DNA of 64,000 nucleotides from Atrina japonica (lineage: Eukaryota > Mollusca > Bivalvia > Pterioida > Pinnidae), in the NCBI GenBank assembly GCA_030159075.1, contig BROG01000112.1:1077501-1141500 (forward strand), read 5' to 3'. Position 1 is the stretch's first letter; every line of letters begins with the position of its first letter. Positions 37,705 to 50,412 of this stretch are shown piece after piece. The position numbers and the translations under genes are program-made. The notes beneath the pieces were generated by a model, which saw nothing but the letters and a program-made list of their open reading frames with translations, had not been told where the DNA came from and did not search any database.

Positions 37705-37774
37705 TTAACTTATCAACCCCTAAAAAACAATGGCATCTTCTGTCAAAATGTGTCTTTAAGGGTGAATAAGTTAA
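37705..37774 (-). mobile_element. Family 1 MITE, reversed, internally shortened
   Basis: TTAACTTATCAACCCCTAAA at the left and GTCTTTAAGGGTGAATAAG plus TTAA at the right. The central TCATTGATTTACAG part is missing. Confidence 0.6.
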
Positions 37775-38163
37775 ATTTCAAGTGAGAGGTTAGAGGGAGA
37801 TAACTCCAGTAGATATGTAAGACAACATCAAGTGATATATCAATTGTATTGAGGACTTGTTCTTCACTTGTTTAAGTTGAATTTACCTGTGGACTTGTGG
37901 CAGGTGTGATCTGTGCCCCCCTCCCCGTGGCACCTGATTTCAGTCAGTGTTTGTCCAATGTCACCAGATATGTATATTTTTCCCCTGGGCTTCCTGAAGA
38001 TTATTGGTAGGCAGGCTACCTATGATTTTTAAATCTCCCTATGTGTAGGATGATGTGGAAACTCTGGAAACAAGTTTGTGCAACACAGAACTGGATTTTT
38101 CATGCTTTGTATATTCTTGTTTTTTGAACAATTTAATTAGTATGGGCAGCAATATACAATGTA

Positions 38164-38348
38164 CAGTGGAATCTTGTTATCTCAAAACTCATGGAACCAC
38201 CCTTATTAAATCTTTGAGATATCTGGAATTCAAGATGACCCAAATTTTTAATTGATATGTTATTATATCTATAAAAATCAGGACACAATCAGTTCTGACA
38301 CATCCAGAATTTAGACTCAACCGATTTCAACATAACGAGATTTCACTG
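38164..38348. mobile_element. Pogo/Tigger-like MITE, 185 bp
   Basis: CAGTGGAATCTTGTTATCTC at the left and ATAACGAGATTTCACTG at the right, TA on both sides. Confidence 0.72.
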
Positions 38349-38852
38349 TATTTATATATCGCTGGTATGGGTACTACCAATAACTGTCTTCCCTTGTATG
38401 TTAGGTATAATGTACTTCAGACTAGGCTGAAATTCTGCCCCAATTTTGAGTTACTTTTTTTTTTCATCAAGGCCTGATTTTACCAAGAAAAGCAAGTTAA
38501 TATCGGGTTAGAATTGTGGCCTAATTTCAGACAAAAAACAGTTCAGTGTATCCAGAATTTACATCTTTTAAATTATCTAAAAAAGTGCTGGTTATATGTT
38601 GTAAAGATAAAAATTTTAATTGGAGAACTGACATGAACATAGTTAATAATTTTCAATTAATCATTTTTTTAAAATCGTGATACATGCATATTTCGCATTA
38701 TCATTTGATCAATTCCATTCAAAATTGAATACTTGATTTAGAACTAAATCTAGCTATCAGTAAAGAATTGAAATAATTTGTTGCTGAATTTAAAATCAGA
38801 TGTTCTTTTGATCATATAGGCCTATTATAAATTAAATTAGACTCTACATTCC

Positions 38853-39000
38853 AGGGGCACATTTTATGAAAGGTCCTAAGTATTAAATCCTCAGTCTTAG
38901 TCCTAATTGTCATGGGACTGACCAATCAGTGATGCGTTGCCATGGTAGTTAGGACTAAAAGTTTGGATTTAGGACTTGGGACCTTTCGTAAAATGGGGGT
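38853..39000. mobile_element. Foldback MITE (TTTTACGAAAGGTC...), ~148 bp
   Basis: AGGGGCACATTTTATGAAAG, GTCCTAAGT at the left is complementary to ACTTGGGACC, TTTCGTAAAATGGGGG at the right. A one-sided relative lies at 48464-48620. Confidence 0.65.
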
Positions 39001-39004
39001 CAGA

Positions 39005-39857
39005 ATAGCACCAAATTTGAAAGCGATCAAATTTTAAAATATTAATTAAATTGTTAATTTACATAAACCAATCTTTTTATTTCATAATTTTAACATAAAG
39101 TGAGATATTTTGATATTATTTATTAGATATCAAATTTCATCCTCAAACTGGCCCAAGAAAATAGATTTAAAGAAAAAAAAAAAGATATTGTTTTTTTATT
39201 TCTTTGGATTCAGCTCTGATCAGTTTTCTCGTTTTAGATTATAAAAATATTTCCAGTAATGAATTGAAATACAATTAAATTGCTTGTTTACTTCAGAACT
39301 GGGACATGTGAAGCAGGTTATTTTAAATACAGGTTCTTGATAGGCTAAAGTTTCGCTGTAATATCCCGTGAACGTCTCCGAAAAAAATGGTAGAACGCAT
39401 TCGACTCGGAAAACGTTCAAGCTTTTTGTGTCATTTTGACTGTGTTAAAGGTTTCATCGATTTCCGGTATGAATTTTTTAAATAAACTAGAAAATATAAT
39501 AGAACCAGCGATATATAGAACATATTCAAAGTTATAACGTTAGCAAGGAACAAAATATATCAGATAATTTTTAAAATGTTTTCTATTTAGTGAAATGAAT
39601 AGATAAGATCGAAGACACCGTTCCCTTTTGAACTTGATATCGCTCAGCTGAGTACCTGTGTCTGTGAGCTGAGTCGATAGTGTTCATTTCATTTCGCCTT
39701 TCATTGTTCAAAGTTTTATTCGAAAATCTAACATATATCACCTGCCATATACAAAAAAGACAACTATCTACCTTAACATGGACCAAGTCATTTCTAACAC
39801 CTTATTTGATGTTTAAAATTTTCGGGTCGGAAACCTTTTTTGAATTTTCCCGCTGAA
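39005..39857. other. Low-repeat stretch, possible promoter-proximal region
   Basis: No repeat family and no convincing coding frame. It precedes the doubtful exon at 39858. No TATA box or other core promoter element could be assigned with confidence. Confidence 0.3.
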
Positions 39858-40059
39858 ATGTCACCTGCAAAACAGAAACCACGCCCCTTAGTAACATATC
39901 AACATTCAATGGCGGTAGGTTTTCGTGTTGAAAGGTACGACATATCCGATCCCAACAATTTCTGTGCTATGGTGATAGACTTATGTACTGACAGGTCCAT
40001 ACCTAGCAACTTTACACGCTTCCCTATATGTGAGATACTGTTTATTTCCAGACACTGGT
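39858..40059 (+). CDS. Possible first coding exon of an unknown gene (low confidence)
   Basis: An ATG at 39858 opens a frame MSPAKQKPRPLV...ICEILFISRHW that runs to a canonical donor ACTG|GTAAGT at 40059/40060. No domain or family is recognised. It would form a 5' exon with a split last codon, but no matching downstream exon was found in the window. The surrounding sequence is locally less AT-rich and free of recognisable repeats, as expected near a promoter. It lies opposite in direction to the BTB-ZF gene, about 12 kb upstream of that gene's first coding exon. It could equally be a chance ORF. Confidence 0.2.
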
Positions 40060-40979
40060 AAGTAATATCATTAAAACATTATTATTATTAGATACAATAA
40101 AATAGAAGACTACTGATTAATTCGTGCCTAATCAAACGAGTTAAGTTTATTGTCAATAAACTTTGTTTATTTCTTTTGTTATGGGTATGACATTACGTTT
40201 AAAAGCCGTCTGTGTATTCTCAAGCATTCTCTAAATATTATCTTTCAACATAAAGTTATCTTATCCCCGGCATCCAGTTTGATGGCCATGTTATCGTTGT
40301 TTAAATACGTCTTTTGACAGTTTTGTGTTGGTTTTTATTTCACCCAATTTTTCATATGGGAATGAATTATCACAAATCACGCCAAGTCCAAGGACCATGC
40401 TGTGTTTTACAAGTGATCACATGTTATTCCAGCACTTATAATGCCTTGGAGCTTTTTCAAACAGTTTCTATCAGTATCACTTTGAGACGATAGATCAATC
40501 TTCTACAATGGTAATATTTTATTCATGATAGATATTTTTTGTGCATGTCAAATGTATAATCAGATAATTACAAAGGTATAATCACCTGATTATGACTGAC
40601 GACTTGGGTTAAAAGTGTTACAGGTAGATGGTGTAAGATAGACATACTATTAAATATCAGACATATTTCTGTTATTTCCTTCAATTAGGAAATATGAAAA
40701 ATAAATTGGTCTGAATATTAAACTGTTTTAAATGTGGATCGATCTACTTTGTAACCATTTTCTATAGTTTCACAGACCAATATTCAACAATGGAAAATAC
40801 ATGTGTTTTTTCCAATTTGATGAAAAAAGTTCTAATTTTGTGTAATTTGGGGAAAAATTTAATTGAAAAGAGATTTCATAACATCTAGAATTACATGTGT
40901 GCAAACTATTTTCCCCAATTTGACACAAATCTACATTAAAATTTCCATTTGTGTCTCTCTCTGTATAAAACAATTTAAT

Positions 40980-41190
40980 ACAATGAGAGAAAGAGAGAGA
41001 GAGAGGGCACATACAAAGAAAGAGTGGGGCATACAGAGAGGGAAAGGGAGGGGCCACAATAAAAAAGAGAGTGGGACACATACAAAGAGAGAGACAGAGA
41101 GAGTTGGGTACACATACAAAGAGGGCGCATACAGAGAGATGGGGGACACATACAAAGAGAGAGGGACAGATACAAAGAGAGAGAGCAAAC
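40980..41190. repeat. Degenerate GA-rich minisatellite
   Basis: Irregular repeats of ACATACAAAGAGAGAG and GGGACACATACAAAG. Open frames on both strands (up to 140 codons) are a by-product of this composition. Confidence 0.75.
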
Positions 41191-41730
41191 AAATATAAAT
41201 ATCTAGTTTGTTTGGTAAATCAGTTATAGGATAGCTACATAGCAAGAACTCATTAGAGACTAGCTTGATCAGTGTGCAAAATTTTACAGCAAAATGCAAA
41301 ATTGTGATACAAAGAAATTGAAATATCAGAATTAGAGAAAATATTTGCAGTAAAACTTTGTTTATGTATAAAAGGGCTGGGCTGTTACATGGGCGTAATC
41401 AATTCTGAAAACAAGAGAAGGTTGATCTAAGTATTTGTAACAGTTTGATACGAACAAGCCATACTTTGTTGGAAAATCTTAAGGTAATTTATTCGTGTTT
41501 ATATGTGATAATCACTTATGGAATATTATAGGTAATAACTTGCACGTATGAATAAGCATACATACATGACCAATTTTTAAACTTCATTTACCTTGCATAT
41601 ATATTTTAAAAATGTTTATTTAAATCCTATTTTCACCTGGATATTAATTTTAGGTGGACATTTTAATTATTTTTGTCAATAGCTTTTGGATTTTGGTTTT
41701 TAGATGAAAATCATTATTATGTTCAGTTAT

Positions 41731-41950
41731 GAGTCAGGTTGGCTTTTCCTGTCCTTGGGATGAGACAATAGACAGTAAGAACTGAGCCCCCGTGTCACAG
41801 TAGGTGTCGGCACGTTAAAGAACCCTCACTGCTCAATGGCCATAAGTGCCGAGCATAGGCCAAAATTTGAAGCCCTTTACCAGCATTTGGTGACGTCTCC
41901 ATATGAGTGAAAGATTCTTGAGTGGGACGTTAAACAACAATATAACTACA
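41731..41950 (+). mobile_element. tRNA-derived SINE, 5'-truncated
   Basis: Begins within the body (TTTTCCTGTCCTTGGGATGA) and lacks the tRNA head; ends GTGGGACGTTAAACAACAAT. Same family as 58350-58623. Confidence 0.85.
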
Positions 41951-42210
41951 ACTTTGAGTAAAGTTGTTGAGTGTCGATTATTAACATTTGTATGCTGTAC
42001 AGTTGAAATGCAAGCATTAAGAATGATTCCAATTACACCACATGAGATATGGCATGTGGTGGTTTAACAGCCGAGCATTTGACATTCACGAAATGATAGA
42101 GGATTTGAGTTTGAATCTGAGTGAAATTTTACACCTAGGTTAGTGACTGTTTGTACACAAAGTGCTTGGCATAGGGACTGAAAGTTATGAGATATTTTGG
42201 ATAAAACTTA

Positions 42211-42587
42211 CCAGGGCCCGAAGTCACCAAATTTACTCAGTACTCAAGCTCAACTAACTTTTCATGATTTTAAGGTAAAACATGCAAAATTAATTCTGTA
42301 ACTGGACATGTTTATATATTGACAGCATACAATTGTAAATAATGATTGCTAATTTGAAGGAAACTTCAGAAATATTAAAAAATAGTTTGAGTACGTACTC
42401 AACATAATTATTCATTTTTTACATGAAAATAATAAGTGTGACGCAAAAATTTATATGTGACTGATGTAAAATAATAATGTTTCCAAATTACTCAAACCCA
42501 AAAATGTACAAGCGATTTACCTCAGACAAAATAACGAAATAACACTTGAGCTTTAGTATTGAGTAAATTTGGTGACTTTGGGTGCAG
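42211..42587. mobile_element. MITE, family 3, intact 377 bp
   Basis: ~45-nt inverted termini (CCAGGGCCCGAAGTCACC, AAATTTACTCAGTACTC) at both ends, no coding frame. Best reference copy of this family in the window; a lone right end is at 45735-45797. Confidence 0.7.
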
Positions 42588-42655
42588 TACATGTAATTCA
42601 GGTTCTTGTTTCTCAGGGGCTGATTTTTATGAGACATTACGTTATCAGTTAGGCC

Positions 42656-42749
42656 TTAACTCATTCACCCCTAAAGACACATTTAGACTGGTCTAAGTCA
42701 TTATTGATTCACAGAAGAGTCCATTATTTTTCAGGGGTTGATGAGTTAA
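42656..42749 (+). mobile_element. ~90 bp MITE, family 1, complete (best copy)
   Basis: TTAACTCATTCACCCCTAAA at the left and TCAGGGGTTGATGAGTTAA at the right: ~20-bp inverted ends, both finishing in TTAA. Confidence 0.75.
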
Positions 42750-43681
42750 TTAAACATATTTGTATGAGGACTCTGATCAAGCATTCTGCATGAAGGTCGA
42801 TAAGGGAAAGAATTTTATTCAATTTTCATTTATTTACCTTTTTTTCATTTTAAAGTTCAAATTAAAAAAATTCTAGGTACCGGTATATTAACAGAAAAAG
42901 GAAAAAGCAAATCACTATATGAAATACCCGAACCAACAACAATTTTTAATGGAGGAACGGTCAGAACACATTATTAACAAATTTATTTTTATTTTTAGCT
43001 TCAGACATATCACATGGCCTGTTGTCAGACAACGTTGATTATATTTACATGTTAGCGTTCATTTTGAACAGTTGCATGGATTAACAAAGAAACTCGAAAT
43101 TAAGCGATAATTATTTCTTATTGTCGATTGTCATTTGATCACAGGTGCTCAGATTTTAAATTCAATAAAAAAAAATTATAATTTGCAATTTGGAATATTG
43201 AAGTACAAATGTATATAGGAAAATAAAAAATGTCCATGTTCATTTGAATATTCTTATTGAAACCCCGCTGTTCTGTCGTTATGTAATTTTTCGGTGATGA
43301 AATTCGCTCAGGTGATTATGAAAACACCCAAGGTAAACAGGCTGCATGGTTAATTCAATCACTATTGTTAGTAGTAATATTAGTAAAAATCACATTTTCT
43401 CATGTTTGAAACTCTTAAATACACGTAATGTAATGATTGCTCTTTAAAAAAATGTTGTTTTGAATGAATTTAAATGTCTACCTTGAAGACCTGGTTCAAC
43501 AGCAACATAACTTCAATTTGTTGAAATTTTACCGGTAATTCTTAAACTTTTGCAGGAAATACAATGTAGTATTTTAAGGACATTGCTAATTAGGAACTCT
43601 TTCACAGACTTTCAAGAATTTTTTTTTTCTGTCATAATATTTTTTTTTTTATTGAAAAAAAATGTTATTCATTACATTAAG

Positions 43682-44131
43682 AATAGGAAACTTTCGAGTT
43701 AGCCTGGATTACCGTTATGATCCTGCATTTATTTTCGCCTTCTCAATTTTGATCCTCATATGTTCTTCTGGTTTTCATATTTACCTTCGCAACATATGTA
43801 AAATAAATGGAAATATTTTACTTTTTAGCGCATTAAATTTATTTTGTATGAAGAAACCCAAGAGTCTCTTAAAACATACCAAGTGGGTTATTTAGTTAAA
43901 CGTGAAATTACTGAAATGTATCAGGCAGAGAAAAATGTGTGGACAGACTGGGAATCGAACCCAGGACCTTTTGAACACTTGCAGGGTACTTTTACCAATT
44001 GTGCTATGGGGGCTATCTATATGTTAGTTATACCAGAAATAACATTGAGGAATTTTTCTAGAATCAAGGAACTGGCAATAATAAAAGCAGGATTATAACG
44101 GTAATCCATGCTAACTCGAAAGTTTCCTATT
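43682..44131. mobile_element. 450 bp TIR element with a tRNA-like segment inside
   Basis: 44-bp termini (43682-43725, 44088-44131) beginning AATAGGAAACTTTCGAGTTA match with two mismatches. On the minus strand the interior has AGCACAATTGGTAAAAG and GGGTTCGATTCCC (A- and B-box like), about 43946-44017. No transposase. Confidence 0.75.
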
Positions 44132-44281
44132 GAAAACTGCATTCTCAAGTTACTATGTCAATGCATAGAGGTGAATAAGAGCTTAATACAATCTATATAC
44201 ACTGTATATGTTTTAAACTCTGATGGACAGAAATATAAAATTGTTGGCTTTTGGGTTACTTATATTATTTTAAGTTGGTAA

Positions 44282-44283
<2 letters not shown>

Positions 44284-44329
<46 letters not shown>

Positions 44330-44361
44330 ATATATTTATTTATTTATATATATATAATATA

Positions 44362-44394
<33 letters not shown>

Positions 44395-44395
44395 T
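44284..44395. repeat. (TA)n microsatellite with interruptions
   Basis: TA tracts broken by short TTTA and TTTTTA units. Confidence 0.9.
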
Positions 44396-45479
44396 TCACA
44401 CTTTGTGAAAGAGCACCATTTAGAGATTGTTTGACTGATATGACACAAGGTGTATGGGTTGTAATCATGAGGTGGTCTTATATGAAGGGTACTCTTTTAG
44501 AAATGTTTGATTTATTAATCTGTCAATTGGTTGTTATTCCTAGGCAGTACAGTTCTCCCCAATCTATTGCCGCCTCCCCTCCCCAAGCACACACACCCAG
44601 TTATAATGCCCAACTCGCATTATATTGCCAGCATTTCTTAAAGAACAAATTCTTCCTCACAACAATACCAAGATTTTGGTGTTTGAAACTGTGTCTGTAA
44701 TATTCAGGTAGCAACAAAATTCAGGTATCTGACAGCTCATAGTTATAGAAATTTTACTATAATTGTTTTACTATTGTGAAATATTCTTTTTCCAGTAAAA
44801 ATGCTACTTCGGTACATGTAATTAAAAGCAAGGCATTGTTTGAGTTGATGATGACTGTTTTGTTATACATTTTGGTATTTTCAGTCAAAGAAAATTGATT
44901 TTACAAAAGACATAACAAACAGCCGATAGAATATAAGTAATCTGTTAACATACATTAGATCAGTATCAACAATAGTTTCCGTCAGCGGAATTGGTAATGT
45001 GAAATTGCCATTGTACCAAAGCCGTAATTCCATGTCCGGAAATAGTACCATACTTCTGGTTCCTTTGTATAACGCAGTTATTTAAACCTGAGATTGATAT
45101 CAAAGTTATTGAATTCAGTTTGTTGTTTTGTGTTAGTGTCAACAATTTCTGTAAGAAATTTAAAATGATATTTAAAGTCTTATTTTGTGATCAGATTCAG
45201 AGCTGAAAGAAACATCTGTCAAAATATCCAAAAACAAACAAAATAACAACAACATCTACCCAGTTTGTTTTGTAGCAAGAATACATATATGTGCACATGT
45301 ATTTTCAAGTTTATTTGGAGAGTCATCAGCTGTTAGTGAAGACACGAAGTGTCAAATATTTAGACTAATGCTATGGAATTATATCAATGCAGTCAGGGTT
45401 CTTTATCGTGGGAAGCCTAGTACAGTGGTGTGGGATGTCAGTTTCATGTGTCATTCAAAAGATGTATGGCTGGTTGATG

Positions 45480-45600
45480 GATTCAGAGCACAGAGTAGCT
45501 CAGTTGGACCAACTGAGCTACATGTACTCTGTCCTCTGAATCAATGGTAGAGCAGTGGATCTTCAACATGAAGGTCTCAGGATCAATTCCTGATCCCTCT
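45480..45600 (+). mobile_element. tRNA-like SINE head with inverted duplication
   Basis: GTAGCTCAGTTGG is followed by its exact complement after one base, and the flanks GATTCAGAG / CTCTGAATC extend the hairpin. A further head with B-box like GGATCAATTCC follows. Not a functional tRNA gene: no cloverleaf or acceptor stem. Confidence 0.55.
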
Positions 45601-46156
45601 TAAATGAGGGTCTGGCCTTATTTAATACCTGTACCTATTGAATTTTTTTTTAATTTAGGGAATGAATATGTATGGTCTTAATTGTGAGGTGGTCTTCCTA
45701 ATGAGGTGGTCTTAAGGTGAGGTTCTAATGTACATAGTCAAAATAAAATTAAAGTTAAGGTTGAGTATTGAGTAAATTTTATAACTTCTGGCCCTTAAAA
45801 AAAAGACAAACATATCACCATATATTAAACATAGAGGCTACATGTAGTATGTACCTGTAGGCTGTAGGTCATGTATGGTACTTTATATTTTCTACAGATT
45901 GGTGTGTTAACATACATGTAAAATGTCAACCATTATACAGAACCTACATTGTGAATTTGTTTGACTTTCACCTCAAGTACCTTTACTCTGTATGCAACAA
46001 ATGACCCACTAAAAAGCCTTAAACTAATAAAAGGAGAGACATTTTTACAAATATTTTGTTAGGAACTTAGTAAAGGACAATTGCATATCGGTGCATAATC
46101 CAAGGCCATAAACAGCATTTGATTATTAAACTAAGATGATTTCTCTTAAGTGGGTT

Positions 46157-46246
46157 TAACCCTTCTAAACCCTACAGGCCATAATAGACTTGTCTAAACA
46201 ATACAAAAGAGCATACCATCTGTATAATTAGGGTTAGAAGGGTTAA
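46157..46246. mobile_element. TTAACCC MITE, family 2, complete
   Basis: TTAACCCTTCTAAACCCTA at the left and TTAGGGTTAGAAGGGTTAA at the right are inverted repeats with TTAA at both ends. Confidence 0.7.
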
Positions 46247-47236
46247 AAGACATTGCTAATCCTAATCCAGGATATTTAACAATTGTGTTGGTATTGCTGT
46301 CTGTAGTATTATAGCGTTTAGGTCTTCAAATCGAATGCTGGCTTAATTATTATGGAACCGATAATTGCAAAAATGTGTGATTAATTAGCAAAAACAACAT
46401 ACAGGATCTGTAATAGAAGAGCAAATGGCTCCAAAAAGGCTAAATATATACTTACTCTTACAGTACATGAAGATGACTTGAGGAAATGTTTTTTGTTTTT
46501 TTTTCATTCATTTACTGATACCCTTACTAAAAATTCCGTGGCATTAGTATAGGAATTATGTAACTGATTGCCGGAATGCGGGTTAAGAGCAATTTAAATT
46601 TTCCTTTTGTAGTTCCTGGGGCCAGATTTAAAGGCAATAATGTTTTTTGTTTGTTTTGATCTTTATTAAACAGTTAAAGCTAATTCTTTGGTGGCTTTAT
46701 GGTTCAAGAAATGGTTTTTTTTTTATTTCTGTGTATGTTCTGTTCTTAGCAACAAAAAAAGCAACATGCACTTTTGTAGATATTGAATGACTTAATTTGG
46801 ATAAACTGTTGATTTTCAGGAAATGTTCAAATGGAGAATTATTCCAATTTTATCGGTGAGATTTAAATATATAATTTTAAAGATTTTTAGGAGCGGTGTA
46901 AGATAATTTTCACACCTTGCAAGAAACAGGGTATGGTAGACAATCCTACTCTATGCTTGTCAAATCAGCACATTTGATATATAGGAATGTCACAAATCAG
47001 AAACTTGGGGAGGATGGGGGTAGGCCCAATTTCTGCCTTGAATTTTTGTGACTTTTTTGGTAAAATCAGTTTAGGAGGGGTTAACTATAGGTTTGTCAAT
47101 CTCTGTGGATAAGGTTTAAGTTTTGCAATTAATCATCATTGACCTTACACTTGGTTTCATAGGTAAGGAGCATGTATTGACACTCTCAGATTGCTTCATT
47201 AATGTTTGACAAGGAGGTGGGGGATTGAGCATCATG

Positions 47237-47661
47237 TTTTTATGCCACCGCCCCCCCCCCCCCCACTTCATAGAAGGAGGGGTATATTGCTTTGCCACTG
47301 TGGTTGGTCGGTCAGTAGGTCGGTCAGCCCGTATACCAACAGTTTCTGTTCATTATCTCTGTAGTGGGAGCATATATTGAAATGAACTTTGTCTGTTAAG
47401 GAGTTATGCTCCTTAAACTTTGAAAATTTCCGATAATTCCCAGTTTCCATTCAGTATATATCTCTGCAGTGGGTACACATATTGAAATGAAATTTGGCAT
47501 ACAGATACATCATGTAAATATCTAGGTCAAGTTTTGATTTGATTATCATCAGATAATTTTTGACAGAGTTATGCCCCTTGAACTTTGAAAATTTCTAATA
47601 ATTCAAAGTTTCTGCTTATGGGGGAGGGGGCATAACTGTTTTACAAATAGCTCTTGTTAAC
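47237..47661 (+). mobile_element. Molluscan (GGTCGGTC) repeat element
   Basis: A poly-C start, GGTTGGTCGGTCAGTAGG, repeated blocks of ATATTGAAATGAAATTTGG and AGTTATGCCCCTTGAAC, and an end reading GGGGGCATAACTG followed by CAAATAGCTCTTGTTAA. The layout matches a repeat common in molluscan genomes. No coding frame. Confidence 0.6.
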
Positions 47662-47754
47662 CATGAGATACATGTCTTTTATATCTATAGGCAGTGCAGG
47701 ATTAAGCCTCGGCTGGAACCTAAAAGTATGATAGTTTACATGACCTGTGGAAGG

Positions 47755-47900
47755 CTGATGGTTTTTCCCCAGGTACAACATAACCAAGTTTTCAACTTCA
47801 CCATCAAAACCTGGCCACCACTATGTAACTGAAAAATTGTTAAGTGTGGCTTCAAACCAACTAACAGTGTTTCAGATACCACACTCAACAATTTTCAGTA
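47755..47900 (+). mobile_element. SINE 3' part (CTATGTAACTGAAAAA)
   Basis: TGGCCACCACTATGTAACTG and AAAAATTGTTAA match the 3' part of the element at 54755-54965. The head is not recognisable. Confidence 0.45.
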
Positions 47901-49385
47901 CATAGTCATCAAGAAAACAATTTTATAATGTATTGAGGAAAAAAATCATTGGCTGTCTGCCAGTAAACTGGCAAACAAAATGAGCCATAAAATATGATTC
48001 CAGTGGACTTATCATAAAAAAAAAATATCATTTAAACAAATCACAATTCCTAAATTCCTTCCTAAATTATTGAACATGATTTGGCCCATTCTTTTTAACA
48101 TGCATGTACAATCCAATTGCAAACGTATTTTTATTAATTTACATTGATAAACATGTGATATCAAAGGTGATCCTTTTTCATGGGTATCAATTTCATCTAC
48201 CTGTAACAAATTTCAGATTATCTGTACTGTGCCTTTGAATCTGATGTATACAAAAATCAATCATGTATCAAATTCATAAAAAAGAGGAAATAAGGCAATA
48301 GCATTAAATATCTAGGGAGAGAAAATTATTGCTTTTATCTTTACAAAATGTATTTTGAGAGAGAATTACCAGGTATTTACTTCTTATATATAACTATGCA
48401 TCAAGTTTGATATAGGTAATAGATAAATAGATATATGTTTTGGATAAATGAAGTCGGAGAAATCAGGGGCCTGTTTTACGAAAGGTCTTAAGTCTTAGAC
48501 TTGGTCTTAGGACCACACTTACGACTAATGTGACCATTTTACAAAGACTTAGGACCAGTGAGTTACGATCAAATCAGGTCAGTTCTTTACGACTACCCAG
48601 AGGCTGTGTGTAGACCTAACTTATTACACAGGTTCAATTTAGTTGAAGTATGCAGTCAAGGGACTTGAAAAAACTAGCCTTTATAAGCAGGTAATCCTTA
48701 TACAGAGGTGGCCACTATGGCATAAATGAAATACATACAAGTATATATGATAATAAAAAATGTTAAAAAAAAAAAGCACACACATTGATATGTACCTTTA
48801 TCTTTAATTTTTTTTTTATTATACTATACTATATACTTACTGTATATATATCATATTTTTTTCTTATTTTTGTGCTAGCTTATGCATATAAACTCTCATT
48901 CAATGAATTATTCTATTCATATTTATGCATTAATATCTATAACTGTAAATTTTCAGAAATGCAGACAACAGTTAATTGTTCCATTTATTGTATCATGTAA
49001 TACATTTTTTTCAATATTAACATTTGTGTATACCTCCTGATAGTTTTGATTTCTCTTTTTTTTCATTTCTATCTTCTTTTATATACATGTATATTCTCCA
49101 ATCAAAACAGTTTTAAAAAGCAGTTTTATGTTGGTATGAAATCTATAGGTAATCAATTTCATATCAGTTTGACAGACATTTAACTTTATCAGGATCGTTC
49201 AGCGTCTATTTCAGGAACCTTTGATTCACCACTATCTCTAAATTACCTTGTAATAATACAAGTAATATTATGTCAGTCTAAGTAGGACCAGGACTTATTT
49301 GAATTATGCATGTCATTAATTGTTTTTCATTACAATTATTACATTTACACGAACAATTCAGAGAGAGGGTTGTTCATGTATAAAC

Positions 49386-49429
49386 TCACACACACACACA
49401 CACACACACACCTACACACACACACACAC

Positions 49430-49462
<33 letters not shown>
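49386..49462. repeat. (CA)n(CT)n microsatellite
   Basis: CA repeats with two interruptions followed by about 30 bp of CT. Confidence 0.9.
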
Positions 49463-49467
<5 letters not shown>

Positions 49468-50412
49468 TGCAACTCGGCTGTCATTTGAAGTCAGTCTGAT
49501 TTGCTTTCTTTCCTGTAAATAATATCCATCGAAATCCACCATTAAATATAAAGAGCTAGAAATTCGATATGAATAATGCATGACATAAAAATTAAATGCC
49601 ATTTCTTATGAATTATTTGTATGTTTATGTTGCATGAAACCCTTTAACTAATGAAATTGATGTTCATGAAGCATACAATGACAGAAAAACGTCATGTGTG
49701 TGTGTGAGGATTGCTATTGGAGCATGGCGGGGATTTATGTACGGATAGCTAGGATATTTTTTCATATGATATGTTAATTGTTAGTTATGGGTGCATATAT
49801 TTATAAACACAATTAATATAATAGTTATTAATACATATTTTTGCTATATATTTGAATTTGAGAATATTAGATCCATTGGGTAATTTACACAAGAATTAAT
49901 TGCTCACAAAATAAAAAGTTAATTGTTACGAAGGTGAAAATTCACTATCAGTGTAGAGAATTCTTTATCTGTGTAGAGTCGGACTTTTGTCCGATGTTGT
50001 TCTTTCTGTTTATATTCCTGTATCGATTGGTCTCTAAGGTTACAATCTTTTTAAATCACTCACTCCCCCTAACATTCCTGTGCTTATTATATAATGGGAC
50101 AAAGATTTTATTTTTTATTCAAATGGAATAAGTTAGCTATACAGATTTAAATTTTCTTAGATGTTGATTACTCTAAAACTCGCTTGATTGACAGGATTGA
50201 ACCAAAGTTGTCACAGATATTGAAAAGAAGTCAGACCACTGGTTAATAAGATTAAGACTAATGGTCATTATAAAGTTAAATCACTGTAACATACTTGCGC
50301 TAGTCTGCTAAGTCCAAAATTAAAACATAATTTATCAGGAGATGTATGTAAATCATATTCTTGTACAAATCTCTTCACATGAAAATTGTAGCTAGATAGA
50401 CAATCATGCAAA

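Noticed and set aside
40770..41299. Overlapping Cys/Leu/Ser-rich minus-strand frames up to 140 codons that look like membrane proteins
   Set aside because: They are the complement of a degenerate GA-rich minisatellite, and several frames are open at once, as expected from composition.
43946..44017. Functional tRNA gene on the minus strand
   Set aside because: Ends do not pair as an acceptor stem, and the segment lies inside a TIR element.
44251..44700. 149-codon plus-strand frame
   Set aside because: The first third is TA microsatellite (Tyr-Ile); the rest has no recognisable features or splice context.
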